Assembly (NCBI GenBank): GCA_947623215.1 | Contig: CANQGN010000029.1 | Location: forward strand, 1 to 11,931 | DNA length: 11,931 nt | DNA from: an uncultured Clostridia bacterium | Lineage (GTDB): Bacteria; Bacillota; Clostridia; Oscillospirales; Acutalibacteraceae | Reading direction: 5' to 3' | In this document: piece after piece, positions 1-7,500 of the stretch | How the letters are laid out: each line of letters opens with the position of its first letter | How positions within the stretch are numbered: position 1 is the stretch's first letter | The notes under the pieces: model-generated | Told to the model about the DNA's origin: nothing | Databases searched by the model: none | Seen by the model: only the letters and a program-made list of their open reading frames with translations | Translations under genes and position numbers: made by a program

Positions 1-86
1 CGCGATTTTTTGACTTTGCAAGGCGGCAGGCCGCAGGAATACTAACGTATTTCAAGGCCGACAACGCAGCAAATCGGAAAATCGCG
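1..86. repeat. Palindromic intergenic repeat, possibly truncated by window edge
   Basis: The stretch is built as nested inverted repeats. CGCGATTTT (1-9) is the exact reverse complement of AAAATCGCG (78-86). TTTGC (15-19) pairs with GCAAA (69-73). In the centre AATAC (38-42) and GTATT (47-51) flank a TAAC loop. A smaller hairpin TCAGG/CCTGA (92-96 and 107-111) follows directly and may belong to the same unit. No credible coding frame crosses it. The architecture resembles REP/MITE-like dispersed palindromes found between clostridial genes. Only one copy is in this window, so the repetitive nature is inferred, and the left end may lie outside. Confidence 0.55.
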
Positions 87-126
87 CCGCGTCAGGCGCA
101 TTGTACCCTGATTGTATTGCCTATAC

Positions 127-179
127 AAAAAAATGCCCGCTCCGTTTGGCCTTGGCCAAAACGGGGCGGGTTTTCCCTT
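127..179. terminator. Bidirectional rho-independent terminator after the DUF421/DUF4363 genes
   Basis: A GC-rich hairpin spans 136-170: CCCGC (136-140) pairs with GCGGG (166-170), and the inner arms CCGTTTGGCC and GGCCAAAACGG pair with one bulged base around a TT loop. It is flanked by seven A residues at 127-133, which give a U-tract for minus-strand transcripts, and by TTTT and TTTTTTT runs after 170 for plus-strand transcripts. It sits just downstream of the minus-strand DUF4363 stop codon, so terminating that operon is its main likely role. Confidence 0.85.
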
Positions 180-186
180 TTTTTGG

Positions 187-564
187 TTAGAAAAACGAGC
201 TGGCGGAGGGCAGCTCCATTTGCTTCATTTCTTCCAGCGCGGCGCGGCAAAGGGTGAGGGCGGGCACAAACTCCTCTTTGTGCCAGTCTATCAGGGCGTT
301 CATATAGCTCAGCTGGTCGTCTACCTCGTCCAGCAGCTCCTGCCGGGCAATGGTCATAAGCGCCCGCCGCTCGCTTTGCCATTGCTCGCTCGCCGCCGCA
401 AGCGCTTGGTGCATTTCTTCCGCCCGGCCGGTTTTGGCCGCCGCTTCGCATTCGTCCAGCCGCCGCTCCATGCGCTCTACTCCCGCGGCAATGCGCCCGC
501 CGCCCCACAGGCAAACGCCGGCTATCAGCGCCGCCAGCACCGCCGCCGCCCACAGCCGCCTCAT
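187..564 (-). CDS. DUF4363 family membrane-anchored protein
   Basis: A 125-residue protein with a hydrophobic N-terminal segment (about residues 4-20, preceded by RR) that acts as a signal anchor, then a charged, mainly helical domain rich in Glu, Ala and Arg. Size, anchor and position directly after a DUF421 gene match the DUF4363 family, which has no established biochemical function. The ATG at 564 was chosen over the longer open frame because it gives an ATGA overlap with the DUF421 stop codon (561-564) and has GGGAGG seven bases upstream. The coupling suggests the two proteins act together at the membrane, with the helical domain probably extracytoplasmic. The family assignment is by eye from sequence character and context; the function is unknown. 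Confidence 0.75.
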   Translation of the reverse strand: MRRLWAAAVLAALIAGVCLWGGGRIAAGVERMERRLDECEAAAKTGRAEEMHQALAAASEQWQSERRALMTIARQELLDEVDDQLSYMNALIDWHKEEFVPALTLCRAALEEMKQMELPSASSFF

Positions 565-1238
565 GCGTTCGCCTCCCGTTTCCATAACCGGTAGCGCCCG
601 GTTTCGTCTAAGGTCATGCAAAACACGTCGCCCATGGTAATGCCTTCTTTTTGCAAAATGGCATTGACCGCCGCCCGGCTTTGGCCGCACAGCCGCAGTC
701 CCCGCGGTTGCAGCCGGCCGTCGTCTATTACCAAACAGGGCAGCGCCGCCGGCCTTACCGCCGCTCCCACCATACCGGCCGTGGCGGGTTTATTTTCGGC
801 CTTTGGCAGCACGCTGATTTGCCCGTTGGTTTCAACCAAACAGCAGGCCACCTCTTCCAGCGAAAAAAATCCCTGCTGGCGCAGCGCTTCGGTCAGCTCT
901 TCCACGCTGATTCTCAGCCGCCGCAGCGCGCTTTGCTGTAAGCGGCCGTTTTGTATCACCGGCAGGGGGCGGCCGTCTACCGCCCGGCGCAGGGCGGGCA
1001 GCTTTAGGGTAAGGCAAGAGAGCAGGATTTCCAGAATAACAAGGGTGAAAATGGCGATAATACCATTGACCACCGGGCGGTTCAGGTCTTGCAGCGGCGC
1101 GGCCGCGCATTCTGAAATTAAAATGGTTATCACCAGCTCGCCCGGCTGCAATTCGCCGATTTGCCGTTTGCCCATCAGGCGCAGGGCTACAATCACCACC
1201 GCGTAAAGCACCGCAGTGCGAATAAAGGTTATCATCAT
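561..1238 (-). CDS. DUF421 domain membrane protein, YetF/YrbG family
   Basis: A 225-residue protein. The N-terminal third has about three hydrophobic segments (around residues 6-21, 31-50 and 57-79), including the family-typical RLMGKRQIGELQPGELV region at roughly 20-36. A cytoplasmic alpha/beta domain follows, with the DGRPLPVIQNG motif near residue 90. This order is that of DUF421 (YetF-like) proteins, and the length is usual for the short form. The start ATG at 1238 is supported by AGGAG (1250-1254) 11 bases upstream; a second ATG follows immediately. DUF421 proteins occur in spore formers, and a DUF421 protein of mobile spoVA elements (2Duf) has been linked to spore inner-membrane resistance. 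The gene is divergent from a germinant receptor operon, so a spore membrane role is plausible but inferred. Confidence 0.88.
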   Translation of the reverse strand: MMITFIRTAVLYAVVIVALRLMGKRQIGELQPGELVITILISECAAAPLQDLNRPVVNGIIAIFTLVILEILLSCLTLKLPALRRAVDGRPLPVIQNGRLQQSALRRLRISVEELTEALRQQGFFSLEEVACCLVETNGQISVLPKAENKPATAGMVGAAVRPAALPCLVIDDGRLQPRGLRLCGQSRAAVNAILQKEGITMGDVFCMTLDETGRYRLWKREANA

Positions 1239-1276
1239 GCTTGTTCACGCTCCTAAGCGTAGTTTGAGCGGCCTGC

Positions 1277-1300
1277 CGCCGGTTAGCCCCGGCGTTTTTT
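1277..1300 (+). terminator. Terminator-like hairpin in the gerAA leader
   Basis: CGCCGG (1277-1282) pairs perfectly with CCGGCG (1289-1294) around the loop TTAGCC, followed at once by six T residues (1295-1300). This is a compact intrinsic-terminator shape on the plus strand. It lies between divergent genes, 32 bases before the gerAA ATG and 15 before its ribosome binding site. A weaker upstream hairpin, GCGG (1268-1271) with CCGC (1276-1279), would compete with its left arm. It may block antisense readthrough or attenuate gerAA. Either role is inferred. The rest of the gap (1239-1332) shows no promoter I can defend. Confidence 0.45.
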
Positions 1301-1332
1301 ACCAATTACCCGGTTAAAGGAGGAACTTACCC

Positions 1333-2865
1333 ATGAACGCCGTCACCTTTTTGCGGCAGTTTTTTCATACCGCCCGCCAGCAGCAATACGCCGATCCCCA
1401 AAAGCCGCCCGAACCCCTCAGCAAAAATTTGCAAGAGAATATAACGCGGGTAAAAGAGGCCTACGGTAACAGCGACGACCTGACAGTGCGGGAGCTGACG
1501 GTGCAAAACCGCCGCTTCGCCTGCCTGGCGCTGGACAATATGGTAAGCAAAGACGATTTGAACAAAATGCTGCTGGAAAAACTCACCGCCGCCCCCCGCC
1601 TGCCCACGGATGCGGAGGAATGCTTTTCCTTTATTGAGCGCAGCCTTTCAACCGCGCCGGAGCAGCAGCGGGCCGAAACGGTAGACGAACTGCCCACCCT
1701 ACTTGCCTCTGGCTTTGCGCTGCTGCTGCTTGACGGCTGCGCCGTGGCCCTTGCCCTTGGGGTGCAGCACTTCCCCGCGCGGGGGGTAGAGGCCCCCCGC
1801 AATGAAGAAATGGAACGCGCCGCGCACGAGGCCTTTGTAGAGGTACTGCGGCTAAACGTAGCCTTGCTGCGCCGCCGCATGAAAACCCCCGCCCTGCGGG
1901 TAGAAAATCTTACGGTGGGCGGGCGCTCCAAAACCGCCGCGGCCATTTGCTATTTACAGGGTTCGGCCTCCCCCAAAGTGGTAGATTTCGTTCGCCGCCG
2001 ACTGCAACGCATAGAAATAGACGCCGTGCTGGAATCGGGCTATTTACAGCCGTTTTTAGAAAGTCGGCCCCTCTCGCTTTTCCCCACCGTGGGGGCGACC
2101 GAGCGGCCGGACGCCGCCTGCGCCAAGCTGTGCGAGGGGCGGGTGGCCGTGCTGGTAGACGGCACCCCCTTTTGCCTCATTGCGCCCACTTTGTTTTGCG
2201 AGCATTTTCAAAGCATGGACGACTACACCCTGCACCCCGCCTTTGCCACCTTTGTGCGGCTGCTCAAATATTTTTCGTTCTTTATGGCCATCGTCTTTCC
2301 CGGACTATACGTGGCAATCGGCGAAAACAACCCGGAGATTTTTCCTACCGCCGTCTTTTTTAAACTGGTAGACGCCGAGGTAACCACCCCCTTTTCGCTT
2401 ATGTGGGAGGCGCTGATGATTCATACCATCTACGAGATAATGCGCGAGGCGGGTCTGCGGCTGCCCCAGTCGGTCGGGCACGCGGTGAGCATTGTGGGGG
2501 CGCTGGTGATTGGTGAATCGGCCGTCTCGGCCGGGCTGATTGGCGCGCCCATGATTATTGTGGTGGCGGTCACAGCGCTCTCCTCTTACGTGATACCCAC
2601 CCTTTATTACCCCGTGGCGATTCTTCGCTTCGCCATGATATTGGTGGGCGGCATTGCGGGGCTGTTTGGGGTCATTTTGCTCTTTTCGCTGGTGCTGCTT
2701 GAAATCGCTTCGCTGGAATTTTGTTCCATTCCCATTTTCGCCCCCTTTTTGCCTTTTGACCGCACCGCCATGCGGGATGCGGTCGTGCGGGCGGGCTGGC
2801 CTACCCTTGCCCGCCACACCGCCCGGGTGCAGGCGCTGCACGGCGCGGGGGAGGAAGACCGTTGA
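1333..2865 (+). CDS. gerAA: Spore germinant receptor subunit A (GerA/SpoVAF family)
   Basis: A 510-residue membrane protein of the Ger(x)A family, one of three parts of the receptor in the spore inner membrane that senses small-molecule germinants; family members assemble as ligand-gated ion channels. A soluble N-terminal domain fills about residues 35-290. A membrane domain follows with helices near 313-330, 384-405, 408-425 and 432-456. Family signatures are visible: TERPD before the first helix, VDGTPF, then EIMREAGLRLPQ at about 368-379 followed by SIVGALVIGESAV. Length is typical. The start ATG has AAAGGAGGAA (1316-1325) seven bases upstream. It is first in the gerAA-AB-AC operon and its stop overlaps the gerAB start. 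The germinant cannot be predicted. No convincing sigma-G promoter is visible. Confidence 0.95.
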   Translation: MNAVTFLRQFFHTARQQQYADPQKPPEPLSKNLQENITRVKEAYGNSDDLTVRELTVQNRRFACLALDNMVSKDDLNKMLLEKLTAAPRLPTDAEECFSFIERSLSTAPEQQRAETVDELPTLLASGFALLLLDGCAVALALGVQHFPARGVEAPRNEEMERAAHEAFVEVLRLNVALLRRRMKTPALRVENLTVGGRSKTAAAICYLQGSASPKVVDFVRRRLQRIEIDAVLESGYLQPFLESRPLSLFPTVGATERPDAACAKLCEGRVAVLVDGTPFCLIAPTLFCEHFQSMDDYTLHPAFATFVRLLKYFSFFMAIVFPGLYVAIGENNPEIFPTAVFFKLVDAEVTTPFSLMWEALMIHTIYEIMREAGLRLPQSVGHAVSIVGALVIGESAVSAGLIGAPMIIVVAVTALSSYVIPTLYYPVAILRFAMILVGGIAGLFGVILLFSLVLLEIASLEFCSIPIFAPFLPFDRTAMRDAVVRAGWPTLARHTARVQALHGAGEEDR

Positions 2866-3965
2866 GCCGCCGCCCGGTCATTGGCGCGGGGCAGCTCTTT
2901 TGCTACCTGCTGCTCTCGCGCGTGGTGCTTACCCTCACCTACAGCATTAATTTTAACGCCCACACCATAGGCCCTACCGACTGGCTGGCCGCTCTGCTGC
3001 TGCCGCCTTTTCTGCTGGCGCTGGCACTGCCGGCCTTTGTGCTGCGGCGGCGCTCCGGCCCGGTGAGCGTGTGCGAGTACGCCTTCTCGCTTAGTAAACC
3101 CCTTGGGCGGGCGGTCAGTTTGCTTTACGGCGCGGGCTTCTTTTTGCTTACGGTGCTGCCGGTTTCGCGCTTTTCGTTTTTTGTTACCTCTACCTTGCAG
3201 CCAGAGAAAAGCCCGCTCTTTTTCCCCCTGTTGCTGCTCCTGCCCGCCTGTTATGCCGTCTGCCGGGGGTTAGAGGCCATTTTTCGGTTGTCTGCACTGC
3301 TTTCGGTGGTGTGCCTGCTCTCGCTGCTGGCCATTGTGGCGGTGCTGCTGCCCCGGTTTGACTCTCTCAATATTCTCTCGCCCTTTTACGAACCGCGCGG
3401 CGCCCTTGGCCTTTCGCTCTTGCTGCTGCTTTCCAATTCGCTGGAAGTGTTTGTGGTGCTCATGCTGCCGGGGGCGGTGCGGGGCGGGGTAAAAAAGGCT
3501 TACCTCGGCTATGCGCTGGTGGCGCCGCTCTTTTTGTTTTTGATTTTTTACACCGTGCTGGCGGTGCTGGGGCCCTACAGCGCCCTGCAAATGTTCCCCT
3601 TTTACACGGCGGCGGGGGTGGCCAAGGTGGGGGAGCTGCGCAATTTGTCGGCCGTGGCCGCCGCGGTTTGGATTTTGGGGGTTTTTGCCAAAAGCTCGCT
3701 GTCGCTGCTGCTTTGCCGCCGCTGCCTGCTGCCGCTTACCCCCAAAGCCGCCCGCCCCTTTTTACTGCCGGCGCTGGGGGCGGCCGCCACCGCCTGCGCC
3801 GCCTGGAACTCGGCCACCATGGCCGAAAATAAGCTCAATTTTTCTATGCCGCTTATGCTCGGCGTGGTGGGGGTTTACCTCATCGCCCTGCCGCTGCTGC
3901 TGGCGGCGCTGGGCAAACGAAAGGAGAATCGCCACCGTGAAACGCCTGCTGTGCCTGCTCGTTAG
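2862..3965 (+). CDS. gerAB: Spore germinant receptor subunit B (GerAB family)
   Basis: A 367-residue, almost wholly hydrophobic protein with about ten predicted membrane segments. This matches the GerAB family, which has the APC-superfamily amino acid transporter fold and carries the germinant-binding site of the receptor. The start is TTG at 2862, overlapping the gerAA stop as TTGA (2862-2865). GGGGGAGGAAG just upstream (2847-2857) is a strong ribosome binding site and decides this start over later candidates. The overlap implies coupled translation with subunit A. The last 29 bases overlap gerAC. The basic C-terminus (KRKENRHRE) is probably cytoplasmic. The family call rests on topology, length and operon position, because GerAB sequences are poorly conserved. 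Confidence 0.92.
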   Translation: MSRRPVIGAGQLFCYLLLSRVVLTLTYSINFNAHTIGPTDWLAALLLPPFLLALALPAFVLRRRSGPVSVCEYAFSLSKPLGRAVSLLYGAGFFLLTVLPVSRFSFFVTSTLQPEKSPLFFPLLLLLPACYAVCRGLEAIFRLSALLSVVCLLSLLAIVAVLLPRFDSLNILSPFYEPRGALGLSLLLLLSNSLEVFVVLMLPGAVRGGVKKAYLGYALVAPLFLFLIFYTVLAVLGPYSALQMFPFYTAAGVAKVGELRNLSAVAAAVWILGVFAKSSLSLLLCRRCLLPLTPKAARPFLLPALGAAATACAAWNSATMAENKLNFSMPLMLGVVGVYLIALPLLLAALGKRKENRHRETPAVPAR

Positions 3966-5061
3966 CGCGGCCCTTACCGCCTGCCTTACCGCCTGCGGCG
4001 GCGCCCCGCCGCTGAAAGAGCGGCTGATTGTAGAGGGCATTGCGGTAGACGAAGCGGCAGAGGGGGAGGAGGAAGGTTTTGCCCTGACCGTGCAGGCCTA
4101 CGCGCCCTCTTCTGAGAACACCACCCACAACCGCTACCAGCTTTTCCGCGCGACGGGCAAAACGGTGTATGAAGCGCTGCGCACCATTGACCAAAACACG
4201 GGGCGAGAGTCTTTTTTTGCCGACACGCAAGTCATATTATTTTCCGCCGCCGTGTTGGAACGGGGGCTGTGGCCCAATTTAGACTTTTTTATGCGCAGCA
4301 GCGAAATGGGCAACAACGTTTGCCTCGCCATGACAAAGGGCAAAGCGGCGGATTTGTTAACGGTAGAGGGGCAGGGCGATCGTATGCCGGCGGGGGTGCT
4401 GGCGGATATGCTGCACTACGGCAAAAGCAAGGTAGAGCGCTTCAGCGGCGAAATGATGACGGTGGGCGCCCGCCTTACCGTGCCTTATGCCGACCTTACC
4501 CTGCCCCTGCTTGCGGTAGAGCGGCAGGGGGAGGGTCGCCGGGCGGTGCTGGCCGGGGTGACCTGCTTTATAGACGACCGCCCCGCTTTCGTGCTAAACG
4601 GGCAAATGACCTGGGCTTATAACTGGATTCGCGGCTACGCCGACGAACGCGCCTTTGTGCTCCCCTTTCGCGGCGAACTCTGCGCCCTGCGCTTTCAGAG
4701 AATACAGGCGGCCATAGAATCGGCGGTAGAGGAGGGGAGACCCCGCTTTACCCTGCGGCTGAAAGCCGGCTGCAACGTAAGCGAAACGGCGGCTTTTCAG
4801 GCTGTTACCTTAGAAAATCTGCCGGAGTTTGAGACGGCGCTGGCGAAAAAAATGGAGCAGACGGTAGAGCAAACTCTGCAAACGGTCTTTTTGCAGCAGC
4901 ACTGCGACGTGTTTGACCTTGGCCGCAGCCTCATTCAGCAGCACCCCGCCTATTTTCAAACCCTGTCCTCCTGGCGGCAGACGATTCCCCTATGTACCGT
5001 ACAATGCGAGGCCGAAGTTTCGGTTAAACGCGCCGGTCAGTTAGACGTAAACCGCCGCTAA
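3937..5061 (+). CDS. gerAC: Spore germinant receptor lipoprotein subunit C (Ger(x)C family)
   Basis: A 374-residue lipoprotein completing the receptor on the outer face of the spore inner membrane. The signal peptide has KR at residues 2-3, a short hydrophobic core and two lipobox-like LTAC motifs, at 13-16 and 17-20; Cys20, followed by GG, is the likelier lipidated residue. The mature part shows the Ger(x)C pattern: a VEGIAVD segment, a LFRATGKTVYEALR region, then a FFADTQVILFS strand and a SSEMGNN motif, with the family C-terminal domain after about residue 200. GTG at 3937 was chosen because AGGAG (3922-3926) lies ten bases upstream and a signal peptide follows at once; the reading frame is open further upstream. 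It overlaps gerAB by 29 bases. Length is normal for the family. Confidence 0.93.
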   Translation: MKRLLCLLVSAALTACLTACGGAPPLKERLIVEGIAVDEAAEGEEEGFALTVQAYAPSSENTTHNRYQLFRATGKTVYEALRTIDQNTGRESFFADTQVILFSAAVLERGLWPNLDFFMRSSEMGNNVCLAMTKGKAADLLTVEGQGDRMPAGVLADMLHYGKSKVERFSGEMMTVGARLTVPYADLTLPLLAVERQGEGRRAVLAGVTCFIDDRPAFVLNGQMTWAYNWIRGYADERAFVLPFRGELCALRFQRIQAAIESAVEEGRPRFTLRLKAGCNVSETAAFQAVTLENLPEFETALAKKMEQTVEQTLQTVFLQQHCDVFDLGRSLIQQHPAYFQTLSSWRQTIPLCTVQCEAEVSVKRAGQLDVNRR

Positions 5062-5094
5062 GGGGGCGGCGCCCCTAAAAAGCGGCCCTTAGCG
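5056..5094. repeat. Inverted repeat at the end of the gerA operon, possible weak terminator
   Basis: CGCTAAGGG (5056-5064) is the exact reverse complement of CCCTTAGCG (5086-5094), and the left arm includes the gerAC stop codon. An alternative small hairpin, AGGGG/CCCCT (5061-5065 and 5072-5076), lies inside. No T-run follows, so it is not a textbook intrinsic terminator. It may stabilise the gerAC mRNA end or act as a Rho-type or partial terminator. Confidence 0.4.
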
Positions 5095-5105
5095 CAAGAT
5101 TCCCC

Positions 5106-5134
5106 TTGAATCGCCCGGGCGTTTATAGTATAAT
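5106..5134 (+). promoter_or_regulatory. Near-consensus sigma-A promoter for the desulfurase-thiI-cinA operon
   Basis: TTGAAT (5106-5111) and a perfect TATAAT (5129-5134) are separated by 17 bases, the optimal vegetative spacing. Transcription would begin near 5141, about 30 bases before the GTG start at 5171. The spacer holds a perfect 10-bp palindrome CGCCCGGGCG (5112-5121), and an inverted repeat GATTC-N5-GAATC (5098-5112) overlaps the -35 box. Either could be a repressor site, though neither is one I recognise. Confidence 0.8.
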
Positions 5135-5170
5135 AGAGGCGTATGATTACCACGAAAGGGGCGCGTCGGC

Positions 5171-6313
5171 GTGACTACCGCGTATTTAGACAACAGCGCT
5201 ACCACGCCGGTTTGCCCGGCGGCCGCCGCCCGCGCCGCCGAGCTGATGTGCCAAAATTTCGGCAATCCCTCGTCGGTGCATTCGCTCGGCTTTGCGGCCG
5301 AGCAGGCGCTGGAAGCCGCCCGCCAAACTGTAGCCGGGGCGCTTTCGGCTTCTCCGGGGGAGATTGTGTTTACCTCCGGCGGTACAGAGAGTAATAATCT
5401 GGCGGTGTTGGGCGCGGCGCTTTCCGCCCGCCGCCGGGGGGATACCGTGCTCACCACGGCGGTAGAGCACCCCTCGGTGTTGCAGGCGGTTAAGGCGCTG
5501 GAGGGCTTCGGCTTTCACGCCGTTGTACTGCCGGTAGAAAAAGACGGCGGGCTCTCCCTTGAAACGGTCGAGCGGGCGCTGACCGAGCGCACGGTGCTGG
5601 TCTCTGTCATGCTGGTGAATAACGAAACCGGCGCTCGCCAGCCGGTAGAAGCAATTGCCGCATTGCTGAAACGCAAGGGCAGCAAGGCCCTGCTGCATAC
5701 CGACGCCGTGCAGGCCTTCGGCAAGCAGCCCCTTTCGGTTGCTTCTCTGGGGGTAGACCTGCTCTCGGTAAGCGGCCACAAAATACACGCCCCCAAAGGG
5801 GTGGGCGCCCTGTATGTAAAAAAAGGGGTGCGGCTAACCCCCCAAACCTACGGCGGCGGGCAAGAGGGGGGGCTGCGCTCCGGCACGCAGGCGGTGCACC
5901 AAATCGGCGCCTTTGCCGCGGCGGTAGAGGCCCTGCCCCCGGCGGGGGAGGCCGAGCGTGCGGCTGAGGCGCTGCGGGTGCGGCTGCTCGCCGGGCTGGC
6001 AACAATTCCCGGTGCCGTCTGCAACAGCCCGCCAAACGCCAGCCCCTTTATTGTGAATCTTTCGGTGCCGGGCTTGCCTTCCGAAGTGCTCATTCGCGCG
6101 TTGGAAGAACAGGGCGTTTTCGTCTCGGGCGGCAGCGCCTGCGCCAAGGGGGGTCGCAGCCACGTGCTGGGGGCCATGGGCCTGCCCCCCGCGTTGGTAG
6201 ATTCCGCCTTGCGGGTGAGCTTTTCTACCGACACCACCCCCGCCGCCGTCGACTTGTTTTTAAGCGCTTTGCAAACCGTTTGCCGCACCCTGTACCGGAA
6301 AGGAACCAAATGA
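5171..6313 (+). CDS. nifS: Cysteine desulfurase (NifS/IscS family), probable sulfur donor to ThiI
   Basis: A 380-residue PLP enzyme that takes sulfur from L-cysteine as an enzyme-bound persulfide, releasing alanine. It opens with the family YLDNSATTP motif. It has the PLP-contacting GGTESNN segment, His100 (in AVEHP), Asp178 and Gln181 (HTDAVQ), the PLP lysine Lys204 (SGHK) and the catalytic Cys324 (GGSACAKGG). These positions closely follow E. coli IscS (His104, Lys206, Cys328). The GTG at 5171 is supported by AAAGGGG nine bases upstream and by the motif starting at residue 5. Its stop overlaps the thiI start (ATGA, 6310-6313), the arrangement of the NifZ-ThiI pair of Bacillus. No iscU, iscR or suf gene is nearby, so tRNA thiolation is the best-supported role. 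The exact subfamily name is uncertain. Confidence 0.95.
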   Translation: MTTAYLDNSATTPVCPAAAARAAELMCQNFGNPSSVHSLGFAAEQALEAARQTVAGALSASPGEIVFTSGGTESNNLAVLGAALSARRRGDTVLTTAVEHPSVLQAVKALEGFGFHAVVLPVEKDGGLSLETVERALTERTVLVSVMLVNNETGARQPVEAIAALLKRKGSKALLHTDAVQAFGKQPLSVASLGVDLLSVSGHKIHAPKGVGALYVKKGVRLTPQTYGGGQEGGLRSGTQAVHQIGAFAAAVEALPPAGEAERAAEALRVRLLAGLATIPGAVCNSPPNASPFIVNLSVPGLPSEVLIRALEEQGVFVSGGSACAKGGRSHVLGAMGLPPALVDSALRVSFSTDTTPAAVDLFLSALQTVCRTLYRKGTK

Positions 6314-7479
6314 AAGAAGTAATCCTCATTAAAAACGGCGAAATGGCCCTAAAAGGCCTTAACCGCCGCAGTTTTGAAGATGCGATGGCCAAAACCCTGC
6401 GCCGCCGCTTAAAACCCCTTGGCAAAATGGAGATTGTACGCGCCCAGTCGGCCATGGCGGTCGTGCCGGGCGACGACGCGTTTGATTTTGAAGAAGCGGT
6501 GCGCCGGGTGGGCAGGGTGTTTGGCATTTCCGCCTTTTCACGCGCCTGCGTGGCAACAAAAGATTTGCCGGATATTTGCCGCACGGCGGCAGCGTATTTG
6601 GCGCCGCAGCTGCAAGCCGCCGCCACCTTTAAGGTAGAGTGCAAGCGGGCAGACAAAACCTTTCCGCTCACTTCTCCCGAATTGGCGCGGGAGCTGGGGG
6701 GCTATTTGCTCAGCCGGTTTCACCACTTAACAGTAGACGTACATAACCCGGATTTGCTGGTGGTGGCAGAGGTGCGCGACTTTGGCGTGTACCTGCACGG
6801 CCCGCAGCTGCCGGGCGCGGGGGGCTTGCCCGGCGGCACGGCCGGTAAAGCGGCCATTTTAATTTCCGGCGGCATCGACTCGCCGGTGGCCGCCTGGCGC
6901 ATGGCCCGCCGGGGGGTAGGGCTTACGGCGGTGCATTTTGCCTCGCCCCCCTACACCGGCCCCCGCGCCGAGCAAAAGGTGCGCACCCTGCTGCAAACCG
7001 TGGCGGGTTACGCCGGGCCCATTCCGCTGTGGATTGTGCCCTTTACCGAGATTCAGCAATCCATCGGCGAAGCCTGCCCGGAGGAACTGTTTACCATTAT
7101 TATGCGGCGGTTTATGATGCGCTGCGCCGAGCAAATTGCCCTCAAAGCGGGCTGTAAGGCGCTGATTACGGGCGAGAGCGTGGGGCAGGTCGCGAGCCAA
7201 ACGCTAAGCGCGCTGGTGTGCACCAACGCCGTGTGTTCTCTGCCGGTTTTTCGCCCCCTCATTGGCAGCGATAAAGAAGAAATCGTATCGCTCGCCCGCA
7301 AAATCGGCACGTTTGAAACCTCGGTGCTGCCGTATGAAGACTGCTGCACCGTGTTTACCCCCCGCCACCCCAAAACCCGCCCCACGCTGGAGCAGGTAGA
7401 AAAAGCCGAGGCGGCGCTGGAGGTAGAGACGCTCACCGCCCGCGCGGTCGCGGGCGCCGTACTCGAGCGCATGGACTAA
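6310..7479 (+). CDS. thiI: tRNA 4-thiouridine sulfurtransferase ThiI (no rhodanese domain)
   Basis: A 389-residue cytoplasmic enzyme that adenylates uridine 8 of tRNA and replaces its oxygen with sulfur; family members may also feed thiazole synthesis. Visible parts are an N-terminal ferredoxin-like segment with NGEMALKG (residues 9-16), a THUMP RNA-binding domain to about 165, and the PP-loop ATP site SGGIDS at 186-191. The GESVGQVASQTL motif lies in the catalytic domain, and the C-terminal PYEDCCTVFTP has Asp344-Cys345-Cys346. It ends there without the rhodanese domain of the E. coli enzyme, as in Bacillus, so sulfur probably comes directly from the upstream desulfurase. ATG 6310 is preferred to an in-frame ATG at 6280 because of AGGA five bases upstream, the ATGA overlap with the upstream stop, and a conserved start at MKEVILIKNG. 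Confidence 0.96.
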   Translation: MKEVILIKNGEMALKGLNRRSFEDAMAKTLRRRLKPLGKMEIVRAQSAMAVVPGDDAFDFEEAVRRVGRVFGISAFSRACVATKDLPDICRTAAAYLAPQLQAAATFKVECKRADKTFPLTSPELARELGGYLLSRFHHLTVDVHNPDLLVVAEVRDFGVYLHGPQLPGAGGLPGGTAGKAAILISGGIDSPVAAWRMARRGVGLTAVHFASPPYTGPRAEQKVRTLLQTVAGYAGPIPLWIVPFTEIQQSIGEACPEELFTIIMRRFMMRCAEQIALKAGCKALITGESVGQVASQTLSALVCTNAVCSLPVFRPLIGSDKEEIVSLARKIGTFETSVLPYEDCCTVFTPRHPKTRPTLEQVEKAEAALEVETLTARAVAGAVLERMD

Positions 7480-7500
7480 ACAGGGAAGGAGAGAGGCTTT

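Noticed and set aside
1239..1332. A sigma-G type promoter for gerAA
   Set aside because: The best -10-like string (CAATTAC, about 1303) matches the sporulation consensus poorly and has no -35 partner at the right distance.
5143..5394. Plus-strand open frame of 83 codons starting just downstream of the sigma-A promoter
   Set aside because: It overlaps the cysteine desulfurase in another frame, has Arg/Gly-rich frame-shadow composition and no family features. The GTG at 5171 has a proper ribosome binding site and conserved N-terminal motif.
6280..6309. Upstream ATG extending ThiI by ten residues
   Set aside because: No ribosome binding site, overlap into the desulfurase C-terminus, and the family-conserved N-terminus begins at the ATG at 6310.
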